Positions 25,695 to 34,560 of a DNA stretch of 64,000 bases are shown here, in pieces; the stretch's first letter is position 1; every line of letters starts with the position of its first letter. The position numbers and the translations under genes were made by a program. The stretch is from Planctomycetota bacterium. GTDB lineage: Bacteria > Planctomycetota > B15-G4 > JADJEK01. Location of the stretch: positions 434,001 through 498,000 of the forward strand of contig JADJEK010000001.1 in NCBI GenBank assembly GCA_016709145.1, written 5' to 3'. The notes under the pieces were generated by a model. That model had not been told where the DNA came from. It saw only the letters and a program-made list of their open reading frames with translations, and searched no databases.

Positions 25695-26936
25695 TCAGTT
25701 CAACGGCTTCTTGGTCTTGATCGACCCGCGGAAGATCACGCTGCCCGACGACGCGTGCAGCGTGCCCTTCGCCGACACGACGTCGACGACGCCCTTCTTG
25801 ACCTTCTGCTTCACCGTCAAGCCGAGCGAAACCAGCGGCACCGCGTCGTCGCGCCGCGAAGCCTGCTGACCGCAGAACGAGCGTTTCGACTTCGACTTCG
25901 CGTCGCGTTGATCGACGCCGTGGACCACGAACGGCTCGGTGCCGAAATGCGTCGCCAGCGCGCCGCTCGGGTCGGGAACGACGTACGCACGTCCGTTGCC
26001 CGGGAACAACGCCAGGCGCACCGTCTCGTCGATCGCGAGCGGCGTCGACGATTGCGCCGGCAAGAGTTCGCCACCGACACGCGCTTCGAACCACCACGGC
26101 GACCATGCGACTCCGACCGGGAACGACCCGGGTTCGTCGCGCCACACGTCGGAGTCCGCGACGCCGAGCGCGAGCACTCGGCCGTTCGCGGCCGACGCGA
26201 CGTAGATGCGACCGTCCGGACCTTCGGCCACGCCCATCGGTTTGTCCAGGTCCGGACTCGTTCGATCGAGATCGGGCAACAAGAAGCGCCCGGCCGCGAG
26301 CAAGCGGATCTTGTCGTCCGCCGACGACGCGACGAGCAGAGCGCCATCCGACGCGAGACTCACGGACTCGGGCGCCGACGCGAGGCCCGTCAAGTCGGCG
26401 GTCGCTTGGCCGTCGTCCTGGCACTCGAGCAGATGGCTGTTGAAGAACGAGCCGATCAGCAGGCGGTTGTCGGCGTTGAACGCGAGCATCGTCGTGCCGT
26501 CGATCGGCCAGACCGGAAACCCCGGGATCGCGTCGAACGGACCGAATCCGGGCGTCAGCACGACCACCGAGTCGTTGTGCGTCGACCCGACGTAGATGCG
26601 GCCGGCCGGACCGATGTCGATCCCTTGCGGCCCGTCGACTCCCGCCGGCGCGAATCCGCCTTGGAACGTGCGGTCGCTCGCGAACACGGCCATGCCGTCG
26701 TTCTCGCGCGACGCGACCAACAGTCGCCCGTCCGGCAAGAACGCGAGTCCCCACGCACCCGACAGCGGAGCAGTCTCGCCGAACGTCGCGACGATGCTGC
26801 CCGTCTGATCGAACTCGACGATGCGGTTCGTGCCGCCGAGCGTGACGAAGAGATGGCCGGCCTCGAAGTCCGCCGCCGACGCCAGCGGCGCGACACAGGC
26901 GCAGAGGAGGATCGAAGCGGTGAGTGATCGGATCAT
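25695..26936 (-). CDS. Exported NHL-type beta-propeller protein (second gene of pair)
   Basis: This 413-residue protein begins with a signal peptide (MIRSLTASILLCACVAPLASA). Six or more blades with NHL/SMP-30 character follow over residues 25-270 (LFVTLGGTNRIVEFDQTG, WGLAFLPDGRLLVASRENDG, GIDIGPAGRIYVGSTHNDSV, GVAEGPDGRIYVASAANG). The last 140 residues are a beta domain ending in LHASSGSVIFRGSIKTKKPLN. GAGGTG precedes the ATG at a normal distance. The upstream paralogue at 26946 ends nine bases before, so both are in one operon. No enzymatic residues can be named. The shared terminal GSIK motif of the two proteins may be a structural cap or export-related signal. Confidence 0.82.
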   Translation of the reverse strand: MIRSLTASILLCACVAPLASAADFEAGHLFVTLGGTNRIVEFDQTGSIVATFGETAPLSGAWGLAFLPDGRLLVASRENDGMAVFASDRTFQGGFAPAGVDGPQGIDIGPAGRIYVGSTHNDSVVVLTPGFGPFDAIPGFPVWPIDGTTMLAFNADNRLLIGSFFNSHLLECQDDGQATADLTGLASAPESVSLASDGALLVASSADDKIRLLAAGRFLLPDLDRTSPDLDKPMGVAEGPDGRIYVASAANGRVLALGVADSDVWRDEPGSFPVGVAWSPWWFEARVGGELLPAQSSTPLAIDETVRLALFPGNGRAYVVPDPSGALATHFGTEPFVVHGVDQRDAKSKSKRSFCGQQASRRDDAVPLVSLGLTVKQKVKKGVVDVVSAKGTLHASSGSVIFRGSIKTKKPLN

Positions 26937-26945
26937 CGGTGCACC

Positions 26946-28181
26946 TCAGTTCAACGCCTTGCCGGACTTGATCGAACCGACGAACGTCGCGAACGCGTTC
27001 GAGGCATGCAGACTTCCTTGCGCGCTCTTCACGCGGACGAATTCGCCCACCGTGTCCTTCTTGTCGACGATGCGCAGGTCGATCGACGCGGTCGCGAACA
27101 GCAGACTCGCGTCGGGGCGTTGCATCGCGTGGATCGCGCGGCGATCGGGGAACACCCCACCGTCCTCGACGCCGTACGCGACGAACGACTGGCCGAGGAA
27201 CGCCTTGCCGAGTTTCGAGTTCGGCGCGAACGCGAGCATCACGCGGTTCGATCCCGGCAGCACCGACAGCGTCGCGGACTGCGACACCGAGCGCGACTTG
27301 CCGCCGAGTTGAGTCAGCGTGCCCTTCACCGTCGCCTTGAAGCGATACGGGCAGACGGCGACTCCCGTCGGGTTCGACAGCGCCACGTCGACGAACGGGA
27401 TCGTCGCGCTGGTCCAGTTCATGTCGAGTCCGCTGCTCGCGGTCGGCAGCACGACCAGCGGTGAGTAGTCCGGCTGGATCACGGCGTCGATGATCGGCGC
27501 TCCGAATGGACCGCCGACGTCTTCGGACGGGATCGCGATCCCGAAGCGGTCGAAGAACCTCAGTACGCCGAGTCCGTCGGACACGTACGAGGCCCCGTCC
27601 GCGAGCGTGATCAGTCGCTTCGGTGAATTGGCCGTGAGCAGCCCGACGGGGAATCCGGTCGGATCGAAGAACGCGACGACGCTGGACCCCTCGTACGGAA
27701 CTCCGATCAATCCCCGAGCGGTGAACGTGACGCCCCGCGGCAAGGTCGCGTTGAGCCCGAACATCGAGTCGACGGTGCCGGCGGCCCCGATGACGTCGAC
27801 CCGTTGTTCGAGGTACTCGGCGACGTACAAGCGGCCACCGGGGCCGACGGTGACGGCCACCGGAGTGCCGGTCACCGGTATCTCGGCGATCAACGCGCCA
27901 TCCGCGCGGAACGCGCGGATCCGGGCCGACGAGATCGCGTCGGCGTGCTTCGGCACGTACATCAGCCCGTCGGGGCCGAACTCGACGTCGAAGACTTCCG
28001 TCGAACCACTCGCGTGCGCACCGACGTATTCGCCAGCGGGCGTGAACTCGCAGACCTGCGCAGTCCCGCGCGACGCGAAGAAGACGTTGCCGCCCTTGAA
28101 TTGGGGATTCCCCGCCAGCGCCGAGGCACAGCAGGCGCCGGCCGCGGCCAGCAGCAATGAGTTGCGGAAGCGAGAGCGCAT
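26946..28181 (-). CDS. Exported NHL-type beta-propeller protein (first gene of pair)
   Basis: This 411-residue protein starts with a signal peptide (LLLAAAGACCASALAGN) and CGGAGAACCCC in front of the ATG. The blades are recognisable as VFDVEFGPDGLMYVPKHAD, AVTVGPGGRLYVAEYLEQ and RGVTFTARGLIGVPYEGS over about residues 30-240. The C-terminal half is a beta domain that ends in LHASNAFATFVGSIKSGKALN, nearly the same ending as its downstream neighbour. The two are diverged paralogues formed by tandem duplication. The gene follows ndh on the same strand by about 100 bases. No known ligand. Confidence 0.82.
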   Translation of the reverse strand: MRSRFRNSLLLAAAGACCASALAGNPQFKGGNVFFASRGTAQVCEFTPAGEYVGAHASGSTEVFDVEFGPDGLMYVPKHADAISSARIRAFRADGALIAEIPVTGTPVAVTVGPGGRLYVAEYLEQRVDVIGAAGTVDSMFGLNATLPRGVTFTARGLIGVPYEGSSVVAFFDPTGFPVGLLTANSPKRLITLADGASYVSDGLGVLRFFDRFGIAIPSEDVGGPFGAPIIDAVIQPDYSPLVVLPTASSGLDMNWTSATIPFVDVALSNPTGVAVCPYRFKATVKGTLTQLGGKSRSVSQSATLSVLPGSNRVMLAFAPNSKLGKAFLGQSFVAYGVEDGGVFPDRRAIHAMQRPDASLLFATASIDLRIVDKKDTVGEFVRVKSAQGSLHASNAFATFVGSIKSGKALN

Positions 28182-28284
28182 GCGGGGTTCTCCGGCGCGA
28201 AGCGAGTCGGGCTCGCAGCGGAGAACGCGGAAGCACCGCGCGTTCCATCACGGAGTCAGGGCGAGTCGGCAGTTTTTCTTCGCG

Positions 28285-29544
28285 TCACTCCCCGCGCGCG
28301 AGGATCACACGGGCGCCGCGCTGGTACGTCGCGTACGCCCACGCCCACTCGAACAGCACGAGGAAGCGGCTGCGGAACCCGATCAGGAACACGATGTGGA
28401 TCGCGAGCCACAGGAACCACGCGAGGAAGCCGGAGCAGCGGAAGCGACCGAAGTCCGCGACCGCGCTCCTGCGCCCGATCGTCGCCAGCGAGCCCTTGTC
28501 GACGTAGCGGAACGCCTTGCGCGGTTCGCCTCGCAACAACCGCACGACGTTCTCGCCCGCGACGCGCCCCATCTGCATCGCGGCCGGAGCGACGCCGGGC
28601 ACGGGCTTGCCGTCGCTCACGAACGCGGCCGCGTCGCCGATCACGAACACGCGGTCGTCGCCTTCGATCGACAAGTCCTCGCGCACCGTCACGCGACCGC
28701 CGCGATCGAGCGGGACTCCGAGCGTCGTGAGCAACGGCGACGCGCGGACGCCCGCGCCCCACAACACCGTGCGCGCGGCGATGCGCTCCTCGCCGAGCAC
28801 GATGCCGCCGGCGTCGATCGCCTGCACGCGGCGCCCGAGCGTGACCTCGACGCCGAGGCGTTCGAGCTGGCGCTTCGCCTTCTCCGACAGTTCGGGCGGA
28901 AAGCTCGGCAACACGCGATCGAGCCCTTCGACGAGCAGCACGCGCGCCGTGCGCGGATCGAAGTTGCGGAAGTCCTGCGCCATCGTCGTGCGCGCGACTT
29001 CGGCGATCGTGCCGGCGAGCTCGACTCCGGTCGGCCCGCCGCCGACGACGACGAACGTGAGCCACTCCGCACGCTTGGTCGGATCGCTCTCACGCTCGGC
29101 GGCTTCGAACGCGCGCAGCATGCGGCTGCGCATCTCGAGCGCATCCTCGAGGCTCTTCAAGCCCGGCGCGTGCTCGGCCCAATCGTCGTGGCCGAACCAC
29201 TGATCGACGGCGCCGGGCGCGAGGATCAACGCGTCGTACGCGATCTCGGCATCGGACAGCACGAGCACGCGCCGCGCGCGATCGACGCTCTTCACGTCGG
29301 CCATCAGCACGCGCGTGTTGCCCTGGTGCTTCAGGATGCGTCGGATCGGATGCGCGATGTCGGGTCCGGACAAACCGGCCGTCGCGACCTGGTACAGCAG
29401 CGGTTGGAACAGGTGGTGGTTGCGCCGGTCGACGAGCGTCACGTCGGCGTCGACGCGCCGCAGCGCCTTCGCGGCCGCGAGCCCGCCGAAGCCGCCACCG
29501 ACGATGACGACGCGAGGCCGAGGCGCTGGACCGGGGAGAACCAT
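28285..29544 (-). CDS. ndh: Type II NADH dehydrogenase (NADH:quinone oxidoreductase)
   Basis: This 419-residue flavoprotein oxidises NADH and reduces membrane quinone without pumping protons. The N-terminal FAD dinucleotide fold is VVIVGGGFGGLAAAKAL (about residues 11-27), with LFQPLLYQVATAGL as the family motif. The NADH fold is TFVVVGGGPTGVELAG (about 165-180). A second FAD contact is RVFVIGDAAAF (about 297-307). A hydrophobic C-terminal segment (AWFLWLAIHIVFLIGF and following) anchors it in the membrane. Length and motifs fit active NDH-2. It is transcribed divergently from the amidohydrolase gene, with the ATG at 29544. Nothing suggests truncation. Confidence 0.94.
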   Translation of the reverse strand: MVLPGPAPRPRVVIVGGGFGGLAAAKALRRVDADVTLVDRRNHHLFQPLLYQVATAGLSGPDIAHPIRRILKHQGNTRVLMADVKSVDRARRVLVLSDAEIAYDALILAPGAVDQWFGHDDWAEHAPGLKSLEDALEMRSRMLRAFEAAERESDPTKRAEWLTFVVVGGGPTGVELAGTIAEVARTTMAQDFRNFDPRTARVLLVEGLDRVLPSFPPELSEKAKRQLERLGVEVTLGRRVQAIDAGGIVLGEERIAARTVLWGAGVRASPLLTTLGVPLDRGGRVTVREDLSIEGDDRVFVIGDAAAFVSDGKPVPGVAPAAMQMGRVAGENVVRLLRGEPRKAFRYVDKGSLATIGRRSAVADFGRFRCSGFLAWFLWLAIHIVFLIGFRSRFLVLFEWAWAYATYQRGARVILARGE

Positions 29545-29668
29545 GCATCGAGACTAGCCCCCTCCACAACGTCGGCGACAGAGGGAGATCGCGACCGTTC
29601 GACGCGCGCGGAGCGCGAATCTCGATCCCGGACGCGGCGTCGACCGTGGGATGCGGTACACCGGCGCC

Positions 29669-31030
29669 ATGAACGCTCTCATCGCCGCATTGTTCCTGCT
29701 GCAGACCCCCGCCGAACCCACGCTCGCGATCGAGCACGTCGCGGTGATCCCGATGGACCGCGAGGTCGTGCTCGCCGATCAGACCGTGGTCGTCGTCGAT
29801 GGACGCATCACCGCGGTCGGGTCGGCCGCGGAAGTCACCGTGCCCGACGGCGCGACGCGCATCGATGGACGCGGGCGTTTCTTGATGCCCGGGCTCGCCG
29901 ACATGCACGTGCACGTGTGGGACGAGAACGACCTCTATCTGTTCGTCGCGAACGGCGTGACCACGGTGCGCAACATGTTCGGCGCGCCGCTGCACCTCGA
30001 TTGGCGCACGCGCATCGAAGCCGGCGAGCTGATCGGCCCGCGCATCTACACGGCCGGGCCGATCGTCGACGGCGAGCCCGCCGTGTGGCCGGGCAGCATC
30101 GAGCTGACGGATCCCGACGACGCCGACGGCGTCGCGCAGGCGCAGAAGGACGCGGGCTACGACTTCTTGAAGCCGTACTCGCGCCTCACGCGCGAGAACT
30201 ACGACGCGCTGGTGGCGGCTGGCAAGAGGGTCGGGCTACCGCTGATGGGTCATACGCCGGTCGCACTCATGTTGAACGACGTGATCGACGCCGGCCAGAC
30301 GACGATCGAGCACCTCGACGGATTCTCGGAGGCCGCGCAGCGCGCCGACTCGCCGTTCCCGACCGTCGACTCGCGCACCGACATCCCGGCGTGGAAGACG
30401 ATCGACGAAGCGCGACTCGTCTCGATCGCGCAAGCGATGCGTGACGCGAACGTGTGGAACTGCCCGACGTTGGTCGTGCTGCAGAAGTGGTCGCAAGGCG
30501 ACGACGCGGCGGCGTTACTCGCGCGCGCCGAGATGCGCTACGTCTCGCCGTTCATGCGCGCGAACTGGAGTCCTTCATCGCCGATGAACTACCTCGCGAG
30601 GTTGCCCGCGAGTTACGTCACGGCCGCGCACGAAGCGCTGCCGTTCCAGCAGAAGGCCGTTCGCGCGTTGCGGGATGCCGGCGCGGGCATCGTCGCCGGC
30701 ACCGACATGGGCAATCCGTTCGTGCTCGCGGGCTTCGCGTTGCACGAGGAGCTCGCGTTCCTCGTCGGCGCCGGACTCACACCGTACGAAGCGCTGCGCG
30801 CGGCGACGATCGACGCGGCGCGCTGCATGGGTGCGGCGAACGATTGGGGCTCGATCGCGGTCGGCCGCCGTGCGGATCTCGTTCTGCTCGCCGCGAATCC
30901 GCTCGACGACGTCGCTCACGCCAAGCGACGCGTCGGCGTCGTCCTGCGAGGACGCTGGCTCACCGAGGACGCGATGCGAGCCGAACTCGAGCGGCGCGCG
31001 AAGAGCTTCGAAGCGAACACGCCGCGCTGA
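29669..31030 (+). CDS. Exported metal-dependent amidohydrolase (imidazolonepropionase/prolidase-like)
   Basis: This 453-residue enzyme of the amidohydrolase superfamily probably hydrolyses a peptide-like or cyclic amide bond. The N-terminus (MNALIAALFLLQTPAEP) looks like a signal peptide, which favours the ATG at 29669 over the ATG at 29651. The metal motif MPGLADMHVHV is at about residues 77-87, followed by a putative carboxylated-Lys region (DFLKPYSRL), GHTPV, TIEHLDGF and the conserved GTDMG near residue 350. The C-terminal composite domain has GSIAVGRRADLVLLAANPLDD. All expected metal ligands seem present. The gene stands alone between ndh and a REP-like cluster. The exact substrate cannot be told from sequence. 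Confidence 0.88.
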   Translation: MNALIAALFLLQTPAEPTLAIEHVAVIPMDREVVLADQTVVVVDGRITAVGSAAEVTVPDGATRIDGRGRFLMPGLADMHVHVWDENDLYLFVANGVTTVRNMFGAPLHLDWRTRIEAGELIGPRIYTAGPIVDGEPAVWPGSIELTDPDDADGVAQAQKDAGYDFLKPYSRLTRENYDALVAAGKRVGLPLMGHTPVALMLNDVIDAGQTTIEHLDGFSEAAQRADSPFPTVDSRTDIPAWKTIDEARLVSIAQAMRDANVWNCPTLVVLQKWSQGDDAAALLARAEMRYVSPFMRANWSPSSPMNYLARLPASYVTAAHEALPFQQKAVRALRDAGAGIVAGTDMGNPFVLAGFALHEELAFLVGAGLTPYEALRAATIDAARCMGAANDWGSIAVGRRADLVLLAANPLDDVAHAKRRVGVVLRGRWLTEDAMRAELERRAKSFEANTPR

Positions 31031-31054
31031 TCGGCGCACAGCCGCCGAGGCGGC

Positions 31055-31171
31055 AAAAGGGGACAGTCCCCTCATCTGCTCTGTCCCCGGTTCGGCGCCT
31101 CGCTCATCTGAAAGGGGACAGTCCCCTCATGTGCTCTGCCCTCATGTGCTCTGTCCCCTTTTCGGTGCCTC
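31055..31171. repeat. Cluster of REP-like GGGGACAGTCCCC palindromes
   Basis: AAAAGGGGACAGTCCCCT at 31055-31072 and AAAGGGGACAGTCCCCT at 31111-31127 are direct copies. Each is followed by CATCTGCTCTG- or CATGTGCTCTG-like sequence, and CTGTCCCCTTTTCGG at about 31151 is inverted. The repeated block includes the segment CGGCGCCTCGCTCAT. It fills the whole gap between two convergent genes and can fold into alternative hairpins, so it may also terminate both. Confidence 0.75.
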
Positions 31172-31173
31172 GC

Positions 31174-34100
31174 TCAGGCCTTCACGAACCAGATGTTCCG
31201 GTAGCGGACCGGGTTGCCGTGGTCTTGTAGGAGGATCGGTCCCGTCGCGCGCTCGGCGTCGCCGAGGCCGCCGCCGGTCGCTCCCGGCAATTCGACGTCG
31301 TCGTGGACGAGCACGCCGTTCCACCACACGCTGGCGCGCGCGTTCTTCGTCTTGTTGCCCTGCGCGTCGAACTCGGGCGCGCTGAAGCGGATGTCGTACG
31401 TCTGCCACGTCTGCGGCGGACGCGCGGCATTCTCGCTCGGCGGCGCGACGCTGTAGATCGCCGCGCAATCACCGCCGCCCGGGACCAGCCCGAACGAATC
31501 GAGCACTTGGCACTCGTAACGACCCGCGAGGTACACGCCGCTGTTGCCGCGCGCTTGGCCGGTGACCTCGGGTGGATACAGCGGGGTCATGAACTCGACG
31601 TGCAGCAGGCCGCTGCCGAACTCCGCCCTCGTGCGTAGATCGCCGCCACCGTCGACTTCGAGCGCGCCGCCATCGACCTTCCAACGCGGCGCCGAGCCGT
31701 CGACGTGCGTCCATTGCGTCGGCTTCGCGTCCGCTGCGAGCAGGACCGTCGCGCCATTCGGCGGCGCGGCCGGCGCATCCGGGCCACGGATCGCCCAGCC
31801 GATGCCTTCGAGCACGTGCGTCAGGAAGCGCGGATCGCGCCAGACTTCCTCGCGGTGACCGAGCGCCGTGTACAGCATGCGGCCGCGGCCGACGTTCATC
31901 CACCACGCCAACGCGTAGTCCTCGTCGGCGCGATTGCCCTTGGCCTTGTCGATCGACGTGACATCGAGCGACAGCAGCACGTTCAACGGGTGACGATGCC
32001 AGTTCTTGAACGTGTAGATCTCGTCGGTGATCTCGAAGTTCGCATCGAGATGGGCCGTCGCCGGGTGCTCGCCGTCCTCGACCGTCACGCGGATCTTCTC
32101 GTGCCACGGATGGCCGTTGAACTGGCCACCGATGATGCGCAGGTACCACGGCTGCTCGTACCACGTGTCCGTCGCCGAGTGGATGCCGACGAACGCGCCG
32201 CCGTCCTTCATCCAGCGCTCGAGCGCCTGCTGCTGCTCGTCGTCGATCGGCAATTCGCCGGTCGTGTAGAACACGACCGCCGCGTAGCGCGCGAGGTTCT
32301 CCGCGGTGATCGCCGCGCAATCCTGCGTCGCCGTGACGTCGAAGCGATCGCCCGCGGCTTCGATCAAGCGCAGCTCGGCGAAGCTCAGGTGCGTCGGCTC
32401 GGCGCGCGTGACGACCGAGTGGCGGAAGCCCGCCGAATGCGTGAAGAACAACACCTTCGGCTTCGCCGGAGCGGCCGCCGCGGACTCCTTCGCTCCCGGC
32501 ACGTTCACGAGCGTGTAGTACGCCTTGTCGTGCAGCAGCGGATCGCCGGCGACGTTCTTCACGCCGGCGGCAGCGAGTTCGTGGACGTAGCTCGCGCGCA
32601 TCGACGACACGCCGAGCCGGACCTTGCGCGGCGACAACACTTCGACGCGGTCGATGCCGACCGCGGCCTTGTCCGACTCCGGAGCGCCGTACTCCGCGTG
32701 GTACTCGTACGTGTACGAGCTCATCGCGTACGACTTCGGATCACTCGCGCTCGCGCGATCGACGTCCTGCGTGAACTCGAGCTCGAAGCCGCCCGGCACC
32801 GCGTGCATCGTCAGGATCTCGAACGGCGTGACGCCCTTGAACACGATGTGTTCGAGGCCGAAGCGCGCGCGCCCCACCGATGTCCAGCCGCGATCGGTCT
32901 CGCCGATGAACATCGAGCCGTCGGGCGCGAACGCGACGCGGTTCACGCCGCACGCGAGGTTCGACAGGAACGGGAAGCAGGCGCCTTGCCAATGCCCGTC
33001 GACTTCTTGCAGCGCGACGCGCATGACGACCGCGCCGAGCTGATCGCCGACGAACATCTGCCCCGTGAACGGGCCGAACTTGCCGCCGGTGCGATCGATC
33101 GCGATGTCGGCCGCGCTCTGGCCCATCTTCTCGTACGGGAACCAGATCGCCGGCGGTTGGCGCGCGGGGCGCTCGTCGGCGGACTTCAGGTCGGAGCGCC
33201 AACGCAGGCTCGACGGATGGCCGTGCCACGAGCCGGGCGCAAGCATCGACATGCGGTTCGTGCCGACGTAGTCGCCCTGGTTGTCGACGTAGAACACGTG
33301 CTCGTCGTCGAGCACGCCGATGCCGTTCGGGCTGCGCAGTCCATCGCAGACCCACGTCGCGTGGCCGGAGCGGTCGACCTTCAGCGCGGAGCCGCGCCAC
33401 GGCACGAGCGCCTTGCCGAGCGAACCGCAGAAGCCGACGTTCAGCGTGACCCACGCGTTGCCTTGGCTGTCCCATTTCGGGCCGAACGCGAACTCGTGGT
33501 AGTTGCCACTCGCTTCCCAATCGGTGCAGAACGCGTCGTAGAGGTCGGCGCGATCGTCGCCGTCCTCGTCGACCATGCGCGTGAGCTCGCCGCGCTGCAC
33601 GCAGTAGATCGCCTGACCGTCGGCATCCTGGCGCACGCCGAGGCCGAGCGGTTCATGCAGGCCACTCGCGAAGCGCTTGAACGTCACGTCGAACGGCGGA
33701 TCCGCGTACGCGTTCTCGACGATGTAGACGTCGCCGCGCCGCGTGCAGACCACGGGCCGGCCGTCCTTCAAGAAGTCGAGTCCGCCGACTTCGAGTTCGA
33801 CGCCGTTCGGCACACGCAACGGCAACACGTCCCAGTAGCGCCGATCGGCCGTCGGCGGGAAGTCGCGATCGAGCCAGTAGTACAGCGCCGCGCCGAGCTC
33901 GGGGTCGAGCGCCGCGCGCGAGTTGACTTGGAACGACCAACCGCCGAGACCTTGCCCGACCTTGAGCAGCACGTGGTTGACGCCGGCCTTCAGCTCGAGC
34001 TTCAGCGTGTCGTCCTCGGAGCTGAAGCCGCGTTCGACGTCGCGATCGAGCGCGAGCTTGCCGTTCACCCACGCGCGGCAACCGTCGTCCGAACCCATCG

Positions 34101-34560
34101 TCACGGTGACCGTGCGATCGACATCGGAGCGGACCGTCGTGTACGCGTACGTGCACGACGCTTCGTTGAGTTCCTGATCGTCGTAGCGCACGAGATCGAC
34201 GAAGCGCGACGCGTCCTCGTCGATGCGCGTCCAGCGCGCCTCGACACCCTTCTTGCCGACCCACGCGCGTGCGAGGTCCGGCCCTCGCCCGTTCGCCGCC
34301 ATCGCCGACAGTTCGGCCTCGGGCGCGAGCGCCGTCGCGAGGTCGTTCTTGCCCTGCACGTACGGGAACGGGCCGAGCAGATGCCAGTGGTCCCATTGGC
34401 CGGTCGGCGGCGTCAGCAGGTCGAGCATGCGCCGCTCGGTCTCGGCCCGCGTCGCGAGCTTCTGGTAGGTCACCGCGCCGATCTTCACTTCGGACTTCAC
34501 GTCGGCGCGCGGAGGATCCGCGGGCGCCGCGAGCGCGAGCGCGAGCAGCAACGACTTCAT
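31174..34560 (-). CDS. Exported PVC-type propeller / ThuA / DUF1080 protein
   Basis: This 1128-residue exported protein starts with MKSLLLALALAAPADP and a strong GGAGGTG Shine-Dalgarno. Residues 40-230 form a galactose-binding-like region (WDHWHLLGPFPYVQGKND, VNHVLLKVGQGLGGWSFQVN). Residues about 240-600 form a propeller seen in planctomycete and verrucomicrobial dehydrogenase-like proteins (HEPLGLGVRQDADGQ, VDEDGDDRADLYDAF). Residues about 700-920 are ThuA (KVLFFTHSAGFRHSV, GGAFVGIHSATDTWYEQPWY). Residues about 935-1128 are a DUF1080 lectin-like or 3-keto-glycoside hydrolase domain (GNSGVYLAGRYECQVLDSFG, TYDIRF). Its ATG overlaps the cytochrome stop (ATGA), so the two are made together. The likely role is oxidation or cleavage of a sugar in the periplasm. 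That link is by family association. Confidence 0.88.
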   Translation of the reverse strand: MKSLLLALALAAPADPPRADVKSEVKIGAVTYQKLATRAETERRMLDLLTPPTGQWDHWHLLGPFPYVQGKNDLATALAPEAELSAMAANGRGPDLARAWVGKKGVEARWTRIDEDASRFVDLVRYDDQELNEASCTYAYTTVRSDVDRTVTVTMGSDDGCRAWVNGKLALDRDVERGFSSEDDTLKLELKAGVNHVLLKVGQGLGGWSFQVNSRAALDPELGAALYYWLDRDFPPTADRRYWDVLPLRVPNGVELEVGGLDFLKDGRPVVCTRRGDVYIVENAYADPPFDVTFKRFASGLHEPLGLGVRQDADGQAIYCVQRGELTRMVDEDGDDRADLYDAFCTDWEASGNYHEFAFGPKWDSQGNAWVTLNVGFCGSLGKALVPWRGSALKVDRSGHATWVCDGLRSPNGIGVLDDEHVFYVDNQGDYVGTNRMSMLAPGSWHGHPSSLRWRSDLKSADERPARQPPAIWFPYEKMGQSAADIAIDRTGGKFGPFTGQMFVGDQLGAVVMRVALQEVDGHWQGACFPFLSNLACGVNRVAFAPDGSMFIGETDRGWTSVGRARFGLEHIVFKGVTPFEILTMHAVPGGFELEFTQDVDRASASDPKSYAMSSYTYEYHAEYGAPESDKAAVGIDRVEVLSPRKVRLGVSSMRASYVHELAAAGVKNVAGDPLLHDKAYYTLVNVPGAKESAAAAPAKPKVLFFTHSAGFRHSVVTRAEPTHLSFAELRLIEAAGDRFDVTATQDCAAITAENLARYAAVVFYTTGELPIDDEQQQALERWMKDGGAFVGIHSATDTWYEQPWYLRIIGGQFNGHPWHEKIRVTVEDGEHPATAHLDANFEITDEIYTFKNWHRHPLNVLLSLDVTSIDKAKGNRADEDYALAWWMNVGRGRMLYTALGHREEVWRDPRFLTHVLEGIGWAIRGPDAPAAPPNGATVLLAADAKPTQWTHVDGSAPRWKVDGGALEVDGGGDLRTRAEFGSGLLHVEFMTPLYPPEVTGQARGNSGVYLAGRYECQVLDSFGLVPGGGDCAAIYSVAPPSENAARPPQTWQTYDIRFSAPEFDAQGNKTKNARASVWWNGVLVHDDVELPGATGGGLGDAERATGPILLQDHGNPVRYRNIWFVKA

